DNA from: Azospirillum thiophilum
GTDB taxonomy: Bacteria > Pseudomonadota > Alphaproteobacteria > Azospirillales > Azospirillaceae
Reading direction: 5' to 3'
DNA: 64,000 nt
NCBI RefSeq assembly: GCF_001305595.1
Contig: NZ_CP012406.1
Coordinates: 186,001-250,000 of the forward strand
The translations under genes were made by a program, and so were the position numbers. Position 1 is the stretch's first letter. The number at the start of each line of letters is the position of its first letter. Under the pieces are notes generated by a model. The model saw nothing but the letters and a program-made list of their open reading frames with translations. It did not search any database and was not told the origin of the DNA. This document shows positions 1-8,931 of this stretch, piece by piece.

Positions 1-608
1 CCGTTCTGCACCGGATCGAGACCGAGCTGCTCCCCCGCCTCGCCGCCAAGCGCACCGACATGCCGGTCGTGCCGGAGGGGGCGCGCCAGTCCACCATCAA
101 CATCAACGCCATCCATGGCGGCCAGCGCGACGACCATGACGGGCTGCCCAGCCCGATGGTGCCCGACCGCTGCCGCATGGTGATCGACCGCCGATACCTG
201 ATCGAGGAGGATCCCGCGGCGGTGCGCGGCGAGATCGTCGCCATCCTGGAGGATCTGCGCCGCAGCCGCCCCGGCTTCGACTACGAGCTGCGCGAGGTGC
301 TGGCCTTCCTGCCGACCATGACCGACGCCGACGCACCCGTGGTGCGAGCGGTGGCCGCCGCCATCGAGACGGTGCTCGGCCGCCCGGCCCAGCGCGTGGT
401 GTCCCCCGGCACCTACGACCAGAAGCATGTCGTGCGCATCGGCAACCTGAAGAACTGCATCGCCTACGGCCCCGGCGTGCTCGACCTCGCCCACCAGCCC
501 GACGAATGGGTCGGCATCGACGACATGGTGCATGCGGCGCAGGTGATGGCGCTGGCGACGCTGGGGCTGCTGGCGCCGGGCGGCGCAGGGCCGGATTTGC
601 CCTTCTGA
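1..608 (+). CDS. M20-family metallopeptidase, C-terminal part (ArgE/DapE type)
   Basis: This is the 3' part of a gene whose start lies left of the window; the reading frame is open from base 3. About 202 residues are present. The family hydrolyses N-acyl amino acids or short peptides with a two-metal centre. The fragment shows the inserted dimerisation domain (HGGQ, then the segment SPMVPDRCRMVIDRRY) and the return to the catalytic domain, where the His of AHQPDEW fits the last metal ligand of M20 enzymes. This matches proteins annotated as acetylornithine deacetylase or succinyl-diaminopimelate desuccinylase, but the true substrate cannot be read from the fragment. It converges on the LysR gene with 37 bp between stops. 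Confidence 0.8.
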   Translation, partial: VLHRIETELLPRLAAKRTDMPVVPEGARQSTININAIHGGQRDDHDGLPSPMVPDRCRMVIDRRYLIEEDPAAVRGEIVAILEDLRRSRPGFDYELREVLAFLPTMTDADAPVVRAVAAAIETVLGRPAQRVVSPGTYDQKHVVRIGNLKNCIAYGPGVLDLAHQPDEWVGIDDMVHAAQVMALATLGLLAPGGAGPDLPF

Positions 609-645
609 AAGGCCGTCCGCGACCGGCGGAGGCGCCGCGCGCGGA

Positions 646-1566
646 TCAGCGCAGTTTGCGCGTGTGGACCTCGATCAGGCAGTCGCGAAAGGCCTTGGCC
701 ACCCGCGACAGCACGCTCTGCGGCAGATGGGCGACGCACAGCGCGATCTTGAAGCTCAGGAGATCCGGACGCAACGCCCGCATCTCCCCGCCATCGACCC
801 AGCGCTGGGCATAGTGGCGCGGCAGGAAGCTGACGAACCGGCCGCTCAGCACCAGATGCGCCTGCCCTTCCATGTTGTAGGCGGTGGCGCTGGGCGCATG
901 CTTGAACAGCGTGTTGAAGCCCGTCGCCACCGCATAGCCGCGGCGGGCATAGGCCTGTTCGGCGATGCGTTCCAGCGACACCCGCGCGGCATCCGCCGCG
1001 TACAAAGGATGGCGGGCGCCGCAGAACAGGTTCTGCTCCTCATGGAACAGCTGCTGGAGTTGAACCGCGCCGTTCATCGGCTGGTTCGGCACGATGGCGA
1101 TCTCCATCTGCCGGCTGAGCAGCTCGGTCTCGATCTGGTTGGGCGAGACGATCATCAGCGTCAGATGGACGTCCGGAACCCGTTCGTTGAAGGCGGCGAT
1201 CGCCCGGTCCAGGGCACAGGCTGGATTTTCGACAACGGCATCGACGACGCCGATCCGCAGCTCCCCGACCAGCCGGCCGCGCATGGCGCCCACTTCGGTA
1301 CGGAAATTGTCCATCGCCGCGAAGAACTTGATGGTTTCCGCGTAGATCTTCTGCCCATGTTCGGTCAGCGAGAAGCCCGACCGCCCGCGCCGGCACAGCG
1401 TCAGCCCGAGGCGGGTTTCGAGCGCGGCCATCTGCGCGCTGATGGTGGAGCGCGAGATGCCGAGTTCGCCCTGCGCCTGGGTGAAGCCGTTGTTCTCCAC
1501 CACAGTCCGGAAGATCCGGAGCTGACGCAGGTCGACGTCGCTCAGCGGCGGCAGGCTGGGCTGCAT
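646..1566 (-). CDS. LysR-family transcriptional regulator
   Basis: A 306-residue protein of normal LysR length. Residues about 10-70 form the winged helix-turn-helix (LRQLRIFRTVVENNGFTQAQ, then SRSTISAQMAALETRLG and CRRGRSGFSLTEHG), and residues about 95-300 are the periplasmic-binding-protein-like effector domain (GELRIGVVD...). It is divergent from the ureohydrolase-ABC transporter cluster, with 100 bp between the start codons. Classical LysR logic therefore makes that cluster its likely target, with the cluster's substrate as the likely co-inducer. That regulatory link is inferred from position only. Confidence 0.88.
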   Translation of the reverse strand: MQPSLPPLSDVDLRQLRIFRTVVENNGFTQAQGELGISRSTISAQMAALETRLGLTLCRRGRSGFSLTEHGQKIYAETIKFFAAMDNFRTEVGAMRGRLVGELRIGVVDAVVENPACALDRAIAAFNERVPDVHLTLMIVSPNQIETELLSRQMEIAIVPNQPMNGAVQLQQLFHEEQNLFCGARHPLYAADAARVSLERIAEQAYARRGYAVATGFNTLFKHAPSATAYNMEGQAHLVLSGRFVSFLPRHYAQRWVDGGEMRALRPDLLSFKIALCVAHLPQSVLSRVAKAFRDCLIEVHTRKLR

Positions 1567-1666
1567 GATAGGTTGGCTTTGTCGGACGTGAAGGTTTGAA
1601 CTTCGATATTATTGGACGTTTCATCCTATGGCAACGTTGCGGTCATCGACCCCCGTGGAGACCGCG
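1567..1666. promoter_or_regulatory. Divergent promoter region between LysR gene and ureohydrolase cluster
   Basis: This 100-bp gap separates the two divergent starts. It holds the only AT-rich stretch locally (about 1596-1615, containing GATATTATTGG), which suits promoters and a LysR T-N11-A site. No unambiguous -35/-10 pair can be fixed by eye. Confidence 0.4.
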
Positions 1667-2707
1667 ATGCCCCTGAAATCCGACGGCGGACAGCCTCTGC
1701 CGGATGCCGCGCCGATGCCTGCGCCGATACCTGCGCCGATGTCCTTCCAACCGGTGTCGGCATTCGACCTGCCGCGCTATGCCGGACTGCCCAGCTTCAT
1801 GCGCCTGCCCTATCTCGGGCTGGACGACGCGGCCACCGCGGAGGTGGACATCGCCATCGTCGGCGTGCCGTGGGACGGCGGCACCACCAACCGTCCCGGA
1901 ACGCGCCATGGCCCGCGGCAGCTGCGCGACCTCTCCACCATGATCCGGCCGGTCCATCCGGTCAGCGGCGTCAACCCGTTCTCGCTGCGCAACGTCGCCG
2001 ACCTCGGCGATTCGCCGGTCAACCCGGCCGACGTCGCCGACGCGCTCGACCGCATCGCCGGCTTCTACGGCAAGCTCAGGAGCCGCGGCATCACGCCGCT
2101 CAGCGCCGGCGGCGACCATCTGGTCTCCTACCCCATCCTGAAGGCGCTGGGCGCCGATGCGCCGCTCGCGATGATCCATTTCGACGCGCACACCGACCTG
2201 TTCGACAGTTATTTCGGCGGATTCAAATACACCCATGGCACGCCGTTCCGCCGCGCCATCGAGGACGGCTATCTCGACCCCCGCCGCGTCGTCCAGATCG
2301 GCATCCGGGGAACCATGTATGACGGCGCCGACGTCGCCTGGGGCCTGGAACAGGGGGTGCGGATCATCCGCATCGAGGAGGTCGAGGATCGCGGCATCGA
2401 CTCCGTCATGGCGGAGGCGCGCTCCATCGTCGGCGACCATCCCACATATCTCAGCTTCGACATCGACGCCATCGATCCGGCCTTCGCGCCGGGCACCGGA
2501 ACCCCGGAAATCGGCGGCCTGACCACGCGCGAGGCGCAGCGCATGGTGCGCCTGCTGTCGGGCCTGAACCTCGTCGGCGCCGACCTCGTCGAGGTCTCGC
2601 CGCCCTTCGATCCGTCGGGCGGCACCGCCTGGGTCGGCATCTCGATGATGTTCGAGCTGCTCTGCCTGCTCGCCACCTCGCCCGCCACGCTGCGCCGCAA
2701 GACCTGA
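1667..2707 (+). CDS. Agmatinase-family ureohydrolase
   Basis: A 346-residue manganese-dependent ureohydrolase of the arginase/agmatinase fold, which releases urea from a guanidino compound. The three metal-binding signatures are intact: GGDH near residue 147, FDAHTD near 171 and SFDIDAIDP near 262. The start at 1667 is chosen because GGAG lies six bases upstream; an in-frame ATG at 1628 would add 13 residues but has no Shine-Dalgarno sequence. The gene is followed by a NitT/TauT-type importer and preceded by a divergent LysR gene. This suggests catabolism of an imported guanidino compound (agmatine, guanidinobutyrate, guanidine or similar). The name speB would overstate what is known about the substrate. 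Confidence 0.85.
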   Translation: MPLKSDGGQPLPDAAPMPAPIPAPMSFQPVSAFDLPRYAGLPSFMRLPYLGLDDAATAEVDIAIVGVPWDGGTTNRPGTRHGPRQLRDLSTMIRPVHPVSGVNPFSLRNVADLGDSPVNPADVADALDRIAGFYGKLRSRGITPLSAGGDHLVSYPILKALGADAPLAMIHFDAHTDLFDSYFGGFKYTHGTPFRRAIEDGYLDPRRVVQIGIRGTMYDGADVAWGLEQGVRIIRIEEVEDRGIDSVMAEARSIVGDHPTYLSFDIDAIDPAFAPGTGTPEIGGLTTREAQRMVRLLSGLNLVGADLVEVSPPFDPSGGTAWVGISMMFELLCLLATSPATLRRKT

Positions 2708-2719
2708 TCCGCAGGCTCC

Positions 2720-2748
2720 GGTCCGCCCGGCCACTTCGGCCGCGGACC
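2720..2748 (+). promoter_or_regulatory. Intercistronic hairpin between ureohydrolase and binding-protein gene
   Basis: Seven-base arms GGTCCGC and GCGGACC enclose a second GGCC/GGCC pairing, giving a strong stem-loop in the 86-bp gap. No U-run follows, so it looks more like an mRNA-stabilising or partial-attenuation element than a full terminator. It could set the usual excess of binding protein over enzyme. Confidence 0.45.
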
Positions 2749-2793
2749 CGCGGCCTCCCCCGACACCCCCTTCAAAACCAGAGAGCCCGAAGC

Positions 2794-3774
2794 ATGAAGC
2801 AGTTTCTTTCGCGTCTTCGCGGACCGGCCCTTGCCTTCCTCGCCGCCCTGGGCGGCTTTTCGACCGCCGCAGCGGCGGACCCGCTGACCGTCGCCCTTTC
2901 GACCTGGGTCGGCTACGGCCCGCTCTACATCGCCAAGGAGAAGGGGTTCTTCAAGGACGAGGGACTGGACGTCAAGCTGGTGCTGATGGAGGACGTCAAG
3001 ACCCGCATGCCGGCCCTGACCGCCGGGCGCATCGACGTGGCGGTGACGACAGTGGACGCGGTGCTCGCCTTCACCTCGGCCGACCGCCCGCTGACCTATC
3101 TGTTCGCGGTCGACGACAGCCGCGGCGGCGACGGCATCGTCGCGAACAAGGCGATCAAGGACGTCGCCGGCCTGAAGGGCAAGAAGATCGCCTTCACCGA
3201 AGGGTCGGTGTCGCAGTTCTTCCTCGGCGTGCTGCTGAAGGATGCCGGGCTGACGGTCAAGGACGTCCAAGGCCTCAACATGACAGCCGGCGATGCCGGG
3301 GCCGCCTTCGTCGCCGGCAAGGTCGACGCCGCCGTGACGTGGGAACCCTGGCTGAGCCGTGGCAAGGCCACGCCCCATGGCGCGCTGCTGGTGGACAGCT
3401 CGGCCAAGCCGGGGCTGATCACCGACGTGATGGTGACGACCAAGGCCAAGCTGGAAGCGCGCCGGCCGGAGATGACGGCGCTCTACCGGGCCTGGAGCAA
3501 GGCGGTCGAGTGGCAGAAGACCCACGCCGGCGAAGCCGACGCCATCATGGCGAAGGGGGTCGGCGGCTGGCTGGAGGATCCCAAGGTGTTCGCCGAGACC
3601 CGGGCCGGTATCGCCTTCTATGATTCGGCGATGAACGCGACCTTCATGGATCCGGCCAAGCCCGACGGGATCGTCGCCACCATCGCCAACGCCAAGGCGC
3701 TCGGCGAGGCCGCAGGCCTGTTCAAGCTCGACGCCGATCCGGCCGGCATGGTCGCCGCCGGCATCGTCAAGTGA
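2794..3774 (+). CDS. ABC transporter substrate-binding protein, NitT/TauT (SsuA/THI5-like) type
   Basis: A 326-residue periplasmic binding protein. A Sec signal peptide is visible: positive start MKQFLSRLRG, hydrophobic core, then an alanine-rich cleavage region near residue 28. The mature part begins PLTVALSTWVGYGPLYIAKE, typical of the nitrate/sulfonate/taurine/thiamine-precursor binding family, with the usual VTTVDAVLAF and VTWEPWLS segments lining the ligand cleft. It is followed 18 bp later by its permease and then by its ATPase. The ligand is not fixed by the sequence; the ureohydrolase upstream points to a guanidino or other nitrogen compound. Confidence 0.86.
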   Translation: MKQFLSRLRGPALAFLAALGGFSTAAAADPLTVALSTWVGYGPLYIAKEKGFFKDEGLDVKLVLMEDVKTRMPALTAGRIDVAVTTVDAVLAFTSADRPLTYLFAVDDSRGGDGIVANKAIKDVAGLKGKKIAFTEGSVSQFFLGVLLKDAGLTVKDVQGLNMTAGDAGAAFVAGKVDAAVTWEPWLSRGKATPHGALLVDSSAKPGLITDVMVTTKAKLEARRPEMTALYRAWSKAVEWQKTHAGEADAIMAKGVGGWLEDPKVFAETRAGIAFYDSAMNATFMDPAKPDGIVATIANAKALGEAAGLFKLDADPAGMVAAGIVK

Positions 3775-3792
3775 CGTGACGGAGCAGGCACC

Positions 3793-4587
3793 ATGTCGAC
3801 CCGTTCCCTTTTCGCACCGAAAGTCGATATCCCGCGCGGCGCCACGCTGGCGCTCGGCGCCGGCTCCGTCGGCACACTCCTCGGCATCTGGTGCCTGCTC
3901 ACCTACGGCGGCTTCACGCCCCCCGACTTCCTGGCCGCGCCCGACCGGGTGCTGGCCGCCGGGATCAAGCGGATCGGCGACCTGTCGCTGTTCCGCCATA
4001 TCGGGTCCAGCCTGACCGTCATCCTGTCCGGCTTCCTGCTGGCGTCGATCCCGGCGGTGCCGCTCGGCATCCTGATGGGCAGCTTCCGGGCGGTCCAGGC
4101 GACGGTCGAGCCGATCACCGGCTTCATGCGCTACATCCCCGTCTCCGCGCTCATCCCGCTGCTGATCCTGTGGATCGGCATCGGCATCGAACAGAAGATC
4201 ATGGTGATCTTCCTCGGCACCTTCTTCCAGCAGCTGATCCTGATCTCCGACGTGTCGGCGCGGGTGTCCAAGGATCTGATCGACTGCGCCTATACGCTGG
4301 GCGCCAGCCGCCGGCAGGTGGTGCAGCGCATCCTGTTTCCCGCCTGCCTGCCGGGCGTGATGGACAATCTGCGCGTCACCATGGGATGGGCCTGGACCTA
4401 TCTGGTGGTGGCGGAGCTGGTCGCCGCCGACAGCGGCCTCGGCTACATGATCCTCAATGCGATGCGCGGCCTGTTCACCGACGTGATCCTGCTCGGCGTC
4501 TTCACCATCGGCTTCCTTGGGCTGGTCACCGATTCCCTCTTCAAACTGCTGCGCCAGCGCCTGCTGTCCTGGTCCGCCGATCTGTAA
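3793..4587 (+). CDS. ABC transporter permease, NitT/TauT (SsuC/TauC-like) type
   Basis: A 264-residue inner-membrane permease with about six hydrophobic helices. The cytoplasmic coupling loop (EAA motif) is recognisable near residues 165-195 as AYTLGASRRQVVQRILFPAC, which contacts the ATPase encoded next. Length and topology are normal for the BPD_transp_1 family. It starts 18 bp after the binding-protein stop, in the same operon. Confidence 0.88.
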   Translation: MSTRSLFAPKVDIPRGATLALGAGSVGTLLGIWCLLTYGGFTPPDFLAAPDRVLAAGIKRIGDLSLFRHIGSSLTVILSGFLLASIPAVPLGILMGSFRAVQATVEPITGFMRYIPVSALIPLLILWIGIGIEQKIMVIFLGTFFQQLILISDVSARVSKDLIDCAYTLGASRRQVVQRILFPACLPGVMDNLRVTMGWAWTYLVVAELVAADSGLGYMILNAMRGLFTDVILLGVFTIGFLGLVTDSLFKLLRQRLLSWSADL

Positions 4588-4597
4588 GGAACGCCCG

Positions 4598-5377
4598 ATG
4601 AGCCTGCTCGCCCTCGACGACGTCACCGTGCGCTTCAAGCCCAAGGGCAAGCCCACGGTGACCGCGCTCGACACCGTTTCGCTGCGCGTCGCCCACGACA
4701 CCTTCGCGGTGATCGTCGGCCCCTCCGGATGCGGCAAATCCACCCTGCTCCGGCTCGTCGCCGGGCTGGAGACGCCGACGTCCGGCAGCATGACGCTCGA
4801 CGGCAAGCCGATTTCCGGCCCCTCGGCCGACCGCGGCATGGTGTTCCAGAGCTACACCCTGTTCCCCTGGCTGACGGTGCGCGACAATGTGATGTTCGGC
4901 CCGAAGCTGAAGAAGCTGCCGAAGGCGGAGTGCGAGGACATCGCCGACGACCTGATCCGCGCGGTCGGCCTCGCCGGTTTCGAGCGCTCCTTCCCCAAGG
5001 AACTTTCGGGCGGCATGCGCCAGCGCGTGGCCCTGGCGCGCGCGCTGGCCAACGACCCGCGGATCCTGCTGATGGACGAGCCGTTCGGCGCGCTCGACAG
5101 CCAGACCAGGCAGCTGATGCAGGAACTGCTCCTCGACGTCTGGCAGGCGCGGCGCAAGACCGTCCTATTCATCACCCACGACATCGATGAGGCGATCTTC
5201 CTCGGCGATGCCGTGCATGTGATGACGGCGCGTCCCGGACGGATAAAGCGCTCGCTGACCATCGACATTCCCCGCCCGCGCGACCTCGACGCCCTGACCT
5301 CGCCAGACTTCATGCGCTACAAGAAGGAGGTGCTGCATCTCATGCATGACGAGGCGGTGCTCGCCGCCCGGGTCTGA
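4598..5377 (+). CDS. ABC transporter ATP-binding protein, NitT/TauT (SsuB/TauB-like) type
   Basis: A 259-residue ATPase with all nucleotide-binding motifs: Walker A GPSGCGKST (residues 41-49), Q-loop VFQSYTLFPW, signature LSGGMRQR, Walker B LLMDEPFGALD and switch THDIDEA. The start at 4598 is preferred because AAGGA lies seven bases upstream and the protein then begins like its homologues; a longer in-frame reading overlaps the permease gene. It is the last gene of the cluster and powers import through the two preceding products. Confidence 0.9.
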   Translation: MSLLALDDVTVRFKPKGKPTVTALDTVSLRVAHDTFAVIVGPSGCGKSTLLRLVAGLETPTSGSMTLDGKPISGPSADRGMVFQSYTLFPWLTVRDNVMFGPKLKKLPKAECEDIADDLIRAVGLAGFERSFPKELSGGMRQRVALARALANDPRILLMDEPFGALDSQTRQLMQELLLDVWQARRKTVLFITHDIDEAIFLGDAVHVMTARPGRIKRSLTIDIPRPRDLDALTSPDFMRYKKEVLHLMHDEAVLAARV

Positions 5378-5403
5378 CCGGAATGCGGGGGACTGCCGCC
5401 ACC

Positions 5404-8247
5404 CTATCCGACCGGCACCGCCTCCCGCGCATCCAGCCTGCCCAGCATCCGCTCCACCTCCTCGACCGGGATCGGACGGCTGAACAGATAGCCCTGGTAG
5501 CTTTCGCAGGACAGGTCGCGCAGCAGCTGCAACTGCTCCTGCGTCTCCACCCCCTCCGCAATGACCGACAGGCCCAGGCTCCGGCCGAGCCCGACGATGG
5601 CGCGGGGCACCGATGTGTTGCTGGCGCCGGTCGACAGATCGTGGATGAAGGAGCGGTCGATCTTCAGCTTGTCGATCGGCAGCCGGTGCAGATAGCTCAG
5701 GCTGGAATAGCCGGTGCCGAAATCGTCCAGCGCGATCAGCACGCCGCGCCGCTTCAGCGCCGCCAGTGTCTCCGCCGCCGCTTCGACGTCGTCGATCAGG
5801 CTGCTTTCGGTCACCTCGATCTCCAGTTCCGGCCCGCTCAGCCCGTTGGCGTCGAGCGCGCGGGCGACCTTCGCCGGCAGATGGCCGTCGCGGAACTGCG
5901 CACCGGAAACGTTGATGGCCACCGGCACCGACAGGTTGAAGCGCGTCCGCCAGCGCCGAATCTGGGCGCAGGCCTCGAACAGCACCCAGTCGCCCATCGC
6001 CAGCACCAGCCCGGTCTCCTCCGCCACCGGCAGGAAACGGCCGGGCAGGACCGTCCCCTCTTCCGGATGGCGCCAGCGGATCAGCGCCTCCAGCCCGACG
6101 ATGCGGCCGGTCAGGGTGTCGACCTGCGGCTGATAGACCAGAAACAGTTCGCCCTCGCGAATGGCGCGGCGCAGGCTGCCCTCCAGGTCCATGCGCTCGC
6201 GTGACTTGGCGCCCATCTCCCTGGTGACGAAGCGGAAGCCGTTCCGGCCCTGCTCCTTGGCATGGTACATGGCGATGTCGGCGCAGCGGATCAGCCCTTC
6301 CGGGTCGTCGGCATCGTCGGGATAGAGGCTGATGCCGATGCTGGGCGTCACCACGAAATTCTGGCCGCCGACCGTGAAGGGGCTGGCGAGATGGGCCACC
6401 ACCTTTTCCGCCACGCGGGCCGCATCGCCCGGCTCCGTCACCCGGCGGGCGACGATCAGGAATTCGTCGCCGCCCAGCCGCCCGACCGTATCGGATTCGC
6501 GCAGGCCCGCCTGCAGCCGCCGCGCCACCGACCGCAGCACCTCGTCGCCGAAGCTGTGGCCCAGGCTGTCGTTGATCACCTTGAAGCGGTCGAGATCGAT
6601 GAACAGGACCGCCAGCTTGCTGCCGTCACGCCGCGCCTCGCGCAGTGCCTGGGCGATGCGGTCGTACAGCAGCACCCGGTTGGGCAGGCCGGTCAGCGCG
6701 TCGAAATGGGCGAGATACTGGATATGCTGCTCGGCCCGGCGCTTCTCGCCGATGTCTTCGGCGAAGACCACGACGAACTTCAGCTCGCCGTCGGCAGTGA
6801 CCGGCTGGAAATGCAGGCTGAAATGGCTGCGTCGGCCGCCCAGCAGCAGCGGCTGGTCGGATTCCAGCTTGCCGCTCTCGCCCTGCAGCGCCGCCTCCAG
6901 CGCGAAGACCGCCGCCTGGTCGCCGAAACGCAGCCGGACGTCGGTGCCGATCAGCGCCTCCCGCGGCAGCCCGGCGGCGGCGGCGAAGGACGGGTTGCAG
7001 TCCGCCACCAGGCCGTCGGGCCCGACCAGCGCGATCCCCAGCGGCGCCTGGGTGAAGAGCTGCCGCCGTTCCGCCTCCTGCAGGCGCAGCGAGGCGGTCA
7101 TCTCCCCCGCAAGCTCCAGCGCGCGGGAATGGGTCGCCAGCATCATGCGCAGGATCAGCGACAGCGCGATGCTGAGCGCCAGCCCCCCCACCAGCACCGC
7201 TCCCGGTACCCAGTCATGCGCGGTCAGCAGCGTATCGGGAAGGTTCTGGTAGCGCACGGTCCAGACCCGGCCGCCGACCGGCAGCTCCCGCGTCACGCTC
7301 ACCTGGCCGCCCTCCTGGCCGCCCTCCTGGCCGCCCTCCTGGCCATCGTCCCCCTGGGCCGGGCGGCGGCTGCGATAGAGCGGCACCTCGGCCTCGGCCA
7401 GCGGCGCGTCGAAGATCTCGATGCCGGCATCGGGGCGCAACTCGTCGGTCAACCCGTCCACCAGCGGACCGATCCGCACCGGCGTCAGCACCACGCCGGT
7501 GAAGGCGGCGCGCCGGGCCTCCGGCGAGGGCGGCAGCGGATCGCCGCGGTAGGTCGCCTGATAGAGGATGAAGGCCGGCTTCGCTCCGGACGCCTCGTCG
7601 ATCTTCAGCGTGATCGCCCGGGTCGCGGCAGGCTGGCCGCTGTCGCGCGCCCGTTCGATGGCCGACCGGCGCGCCGCTTCCGACATCATGTCGAAGCCCA
7701 GGGCGCGGGCATTCGCCTCGTCGGCCGGGGCGGCGAAGACGTTGACCACCCGCTCCGTCCCCGCGGTCTCAGGCCAGATGCGGAAGCCCGGCAGGCCGGC
7801 CGCGCGCATCGACGCCACCAAGTCGCCGGCCTGCCCGGCGGTCACGGCACGGGCATAGGCGATGGAGATGATGCCGGGATAGCGCCGCGGCACGTCCAGC
7901 GCCTCCACGAAGCGGTTCCACTCGGTCCAGCGCAGGTCGGGAAAGGTCATCGCCAGCGATGCCGCGGCCTGGGCGACCTGTTCGTACACCCGCACCCGGT
8001 CGGCAAGCTTGCTGTGCAGTTCCTCCACCCGCAGGGCGAAGCGATGCTCCTCCTCGTTGCGCAGCAGGCGGTCCGATTGGACCAGTGCCAGCACCGATAC
8101 GCCGACGCCGGCAATCAAAGCCAGAATGGGGACGGCGGCCGGCAATGGCAGGCTGCGGAGAAGGCGGCGAAGAACCGGGTCCGGGCGTGGGTCCGGAGGT
8201 GGGGCCGGCGGGCTGTCGATGAGGGGATCGGCTGCCGGCTCCGCCAT
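5404..8247 (-). CDS. Membrane-bound CHASE-PAS-GGDEF-EAL cyclic-di-GMP protein
   Basis: A 947-residue signalling protein. Domains in order: a transmembrane helix near 35-55, an extracytoplasmic CHASE sensor (about 75-300), a second helix near 340-365, a PAS domain (about 390-500), GGDEF (about 510-670) and EAL (about 690-940). The diguanylate cyclase motif GGDEF (near 590) and the phosphodiesterase motifs EALIRW (near 718), EVTES and DDFGTGYS are all intact, so both synthesis and breakdown of c-di-GMP are possible. The periplasmic domain carries a low-complexity GGQE repeat. Its start codon overlaps the stop of the preceding small gene, so the two are translationally coupled. Confidence 0.92.
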   Translation of the reverse strand: MAEPAADPLIDSPPAPPPDPRPDPVLRRLLRSLPLPAAVPILALIAGVGVSVLALVQSDRLLRNEEEHRFALRVEELHSKLADRVRVYEQVAQAAASLAMTFPDLRWTEWNRFVEALDVPRRYPGIISIAYARAVTAGQAGDLVASMRAAGLPGFRIWPETAGTERVVNVFAAPADEANARALGFDMMSEAARRSAIERARDSGQPAATRAITLKIDEASGAKPAFILYQATYRGDPLPPSPEARRAAFTGVVLTPVRIGPLVDGLTDELRPDAGIEIFDAPLAEAEVPLYRSRRPAQGDDGQEGGQEGGQEGGQVSVTRELPVGGRVWTVRYQNLPDTLLTAHDWVPGAVLVGGLALSIALSLILRMMLATHSRALELAGEMTASLRLQEAERRQLFTQAPLGIALVGPDGLVADCNPSFAAAAGLPREALIGTDVRLRFGDQAAVFALEAALQGESGKLESDQPLLLGGRRSHFSLHFQPVTADGELKFVVVFAEDIGEKRRAEQHIQYLAHFDALTGLPNRVLLYDRIAQALREARRDGSKLAVLFIDLDRFKVINDSLGHSFGDEVLRSVARRLQAGLRESDTVGRLGGDEFLIVARRVTEPGDAARVAEKVVAHLASPFTVGGQNFVVTPSIGISLYPDDADDPEGLIRCADIAMYHAKEQGRNGFRFVTREMGAKSRERMDLEGSLRRAIREGELFLVYQPQVDTLTGRIVGLEALIRWRHPEEGTVLPGRFLPVAEETGLVLAMGDWVLFEACAQIRRWRTRFNLSVPVAINVSGAQFRDGHLPAKVARALDANGLSGPELEIEVTESSLIDDVEAAAETLAALKRRGVLIALDDFGTGYSSLSYLHRLPIDKLKIDRSFIHDLSTGASNTSVPRAIVGLGRSLGLSVIAEGVETQEQLQLLRDLSCESYQGYLFSRPIPVEEVERMLGRLDAREAVPVG
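7305..7344. repeat. 12-bp tandem repeat inside the c-di-GMP gene
   Basis: Three perfect copies of GGCCGCCCTCCT (7305-7340) plus four more bases. They encode a G-G-Q-E repeat at the end of the CHASE region. The repeat length is a multiple of three, so copy-number changes would alter linker length without breaking the frame. Confidence 0.9.
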
Positions 8248-8756
8248 CAGAACTCCTCTAGGATCTTGGGACTGGTCAGGAGGAGCTGTTCGATCATGCC
8301 CAGGATCTGCTCGATCTTGGTGCGGGTGGCGTCGAGTTCGTCGGCGGTCTTGTCGTCGATGCCGGCTTCCATCAGCATCGTGTCGAAAGTGTGCAACGTC
8401 TCATTGAAAGCCTTCTGTTCGGCCACCAGCACGTCGAAGGCGCCTAGCGAGGCGGTCAGCGCCAGCGGCGGATCGCTGACGAAGGAATGGCTGATGTCGG
8501 TGAAGATGGCGATGGCGCTCAGCTTCTGCCGCAGCACCCATTGCGGGAAGTTGGACGGCAACTCCCTGCCCGCCGCCTCCAGCCTTTCCTGGATCGAGAA
8601 GATCAGTCCCTGGATGTCCAGGTAGGCGGCGCGGATTTCGCGGAACCGGGGGAAGGTCCTGGGCTTTCCCGCGGCGCGCAGCCTGCCCAGTGCGGCGATG
8701 TCCTCGGTCAGCTTGCGGGCCATCCGCAGCACGACGTCCGTCACCTTCGACATCAT
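8247..8756 (-). CDS. Unknown helical protein coupled to the c-di-GMP gene
   Basis: A 169-residue soluble, mostly helical protein with no motif that I recognise. Its stop codon overlaps the ATG of the GGDEF-EAL gene (TGATG), so the two are almost certainly co-translated. This makes a role as sensor partner or modulator of the c-di-GMP enzyme a reasonable guess, but it rests on position alone. The start at 8756 follows a 175-bp gap that separates it from the chemoreceptor gene. Confidence 0.75.
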   Translation of the reverse strand: MMSKVTDVVLRMARKLTEDIAALGRLRAAGKPRTFPRFREIRAAYLDIQGLIFSIQERLEAAGRELPSNFPQWVLRQKLSAIAIFTDISHSFVSDPPLALTASLGAFDVLVAEQKAFNETLHTFDTMLMEAGIDDKTADELDATRTKIEQILGMIEQLLLTSPKILEEF

Positions 8757-8931
8757 ACGCCTCCGCTCAACGCCCGCCCCCGCCTCTCTCCAATGCCGGC
8801 CATCGTCTCAAGAAAGGTTTCAAGGAGGGTCGGCATATGTCGGCGAGCCTACATCAGAATCCACCCCGATCGTTAGTATTACAAATCGGCGTGCGGCGCG
8901 GCGATGTGCCGCCCGCCCGGCAGCATGCGCC

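Noticed and set aside
2708-2793. Possible guanidine riboswitch before the binding-protein gene
   Set aside because: The conserved elements of the ykkC classes were not found. The gap contains only a simple hairpin.
2269-4839. 856-codon minus-strand frame across the ureohydrolase and ABC genes
   Set aside because: It crosses four clear genes in the opposite direction and reads as low-complexity His/Asp/Gly sequence.
7305-7344. Repeat array considered as a CRISPR
   Set aside because: The units are directly adjacent without spacers and lie in frame in a coding gene. No cas genes are present in the window.
6262-8625. Long plus-strand open frame (787 codons) opposite the GGDEF-EAL gene
   Set aside because: It is His/Gln/Arg-rich and low in structure, with no recognisable domain. 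It is the complement shadow of a well-identified high-GC gene.
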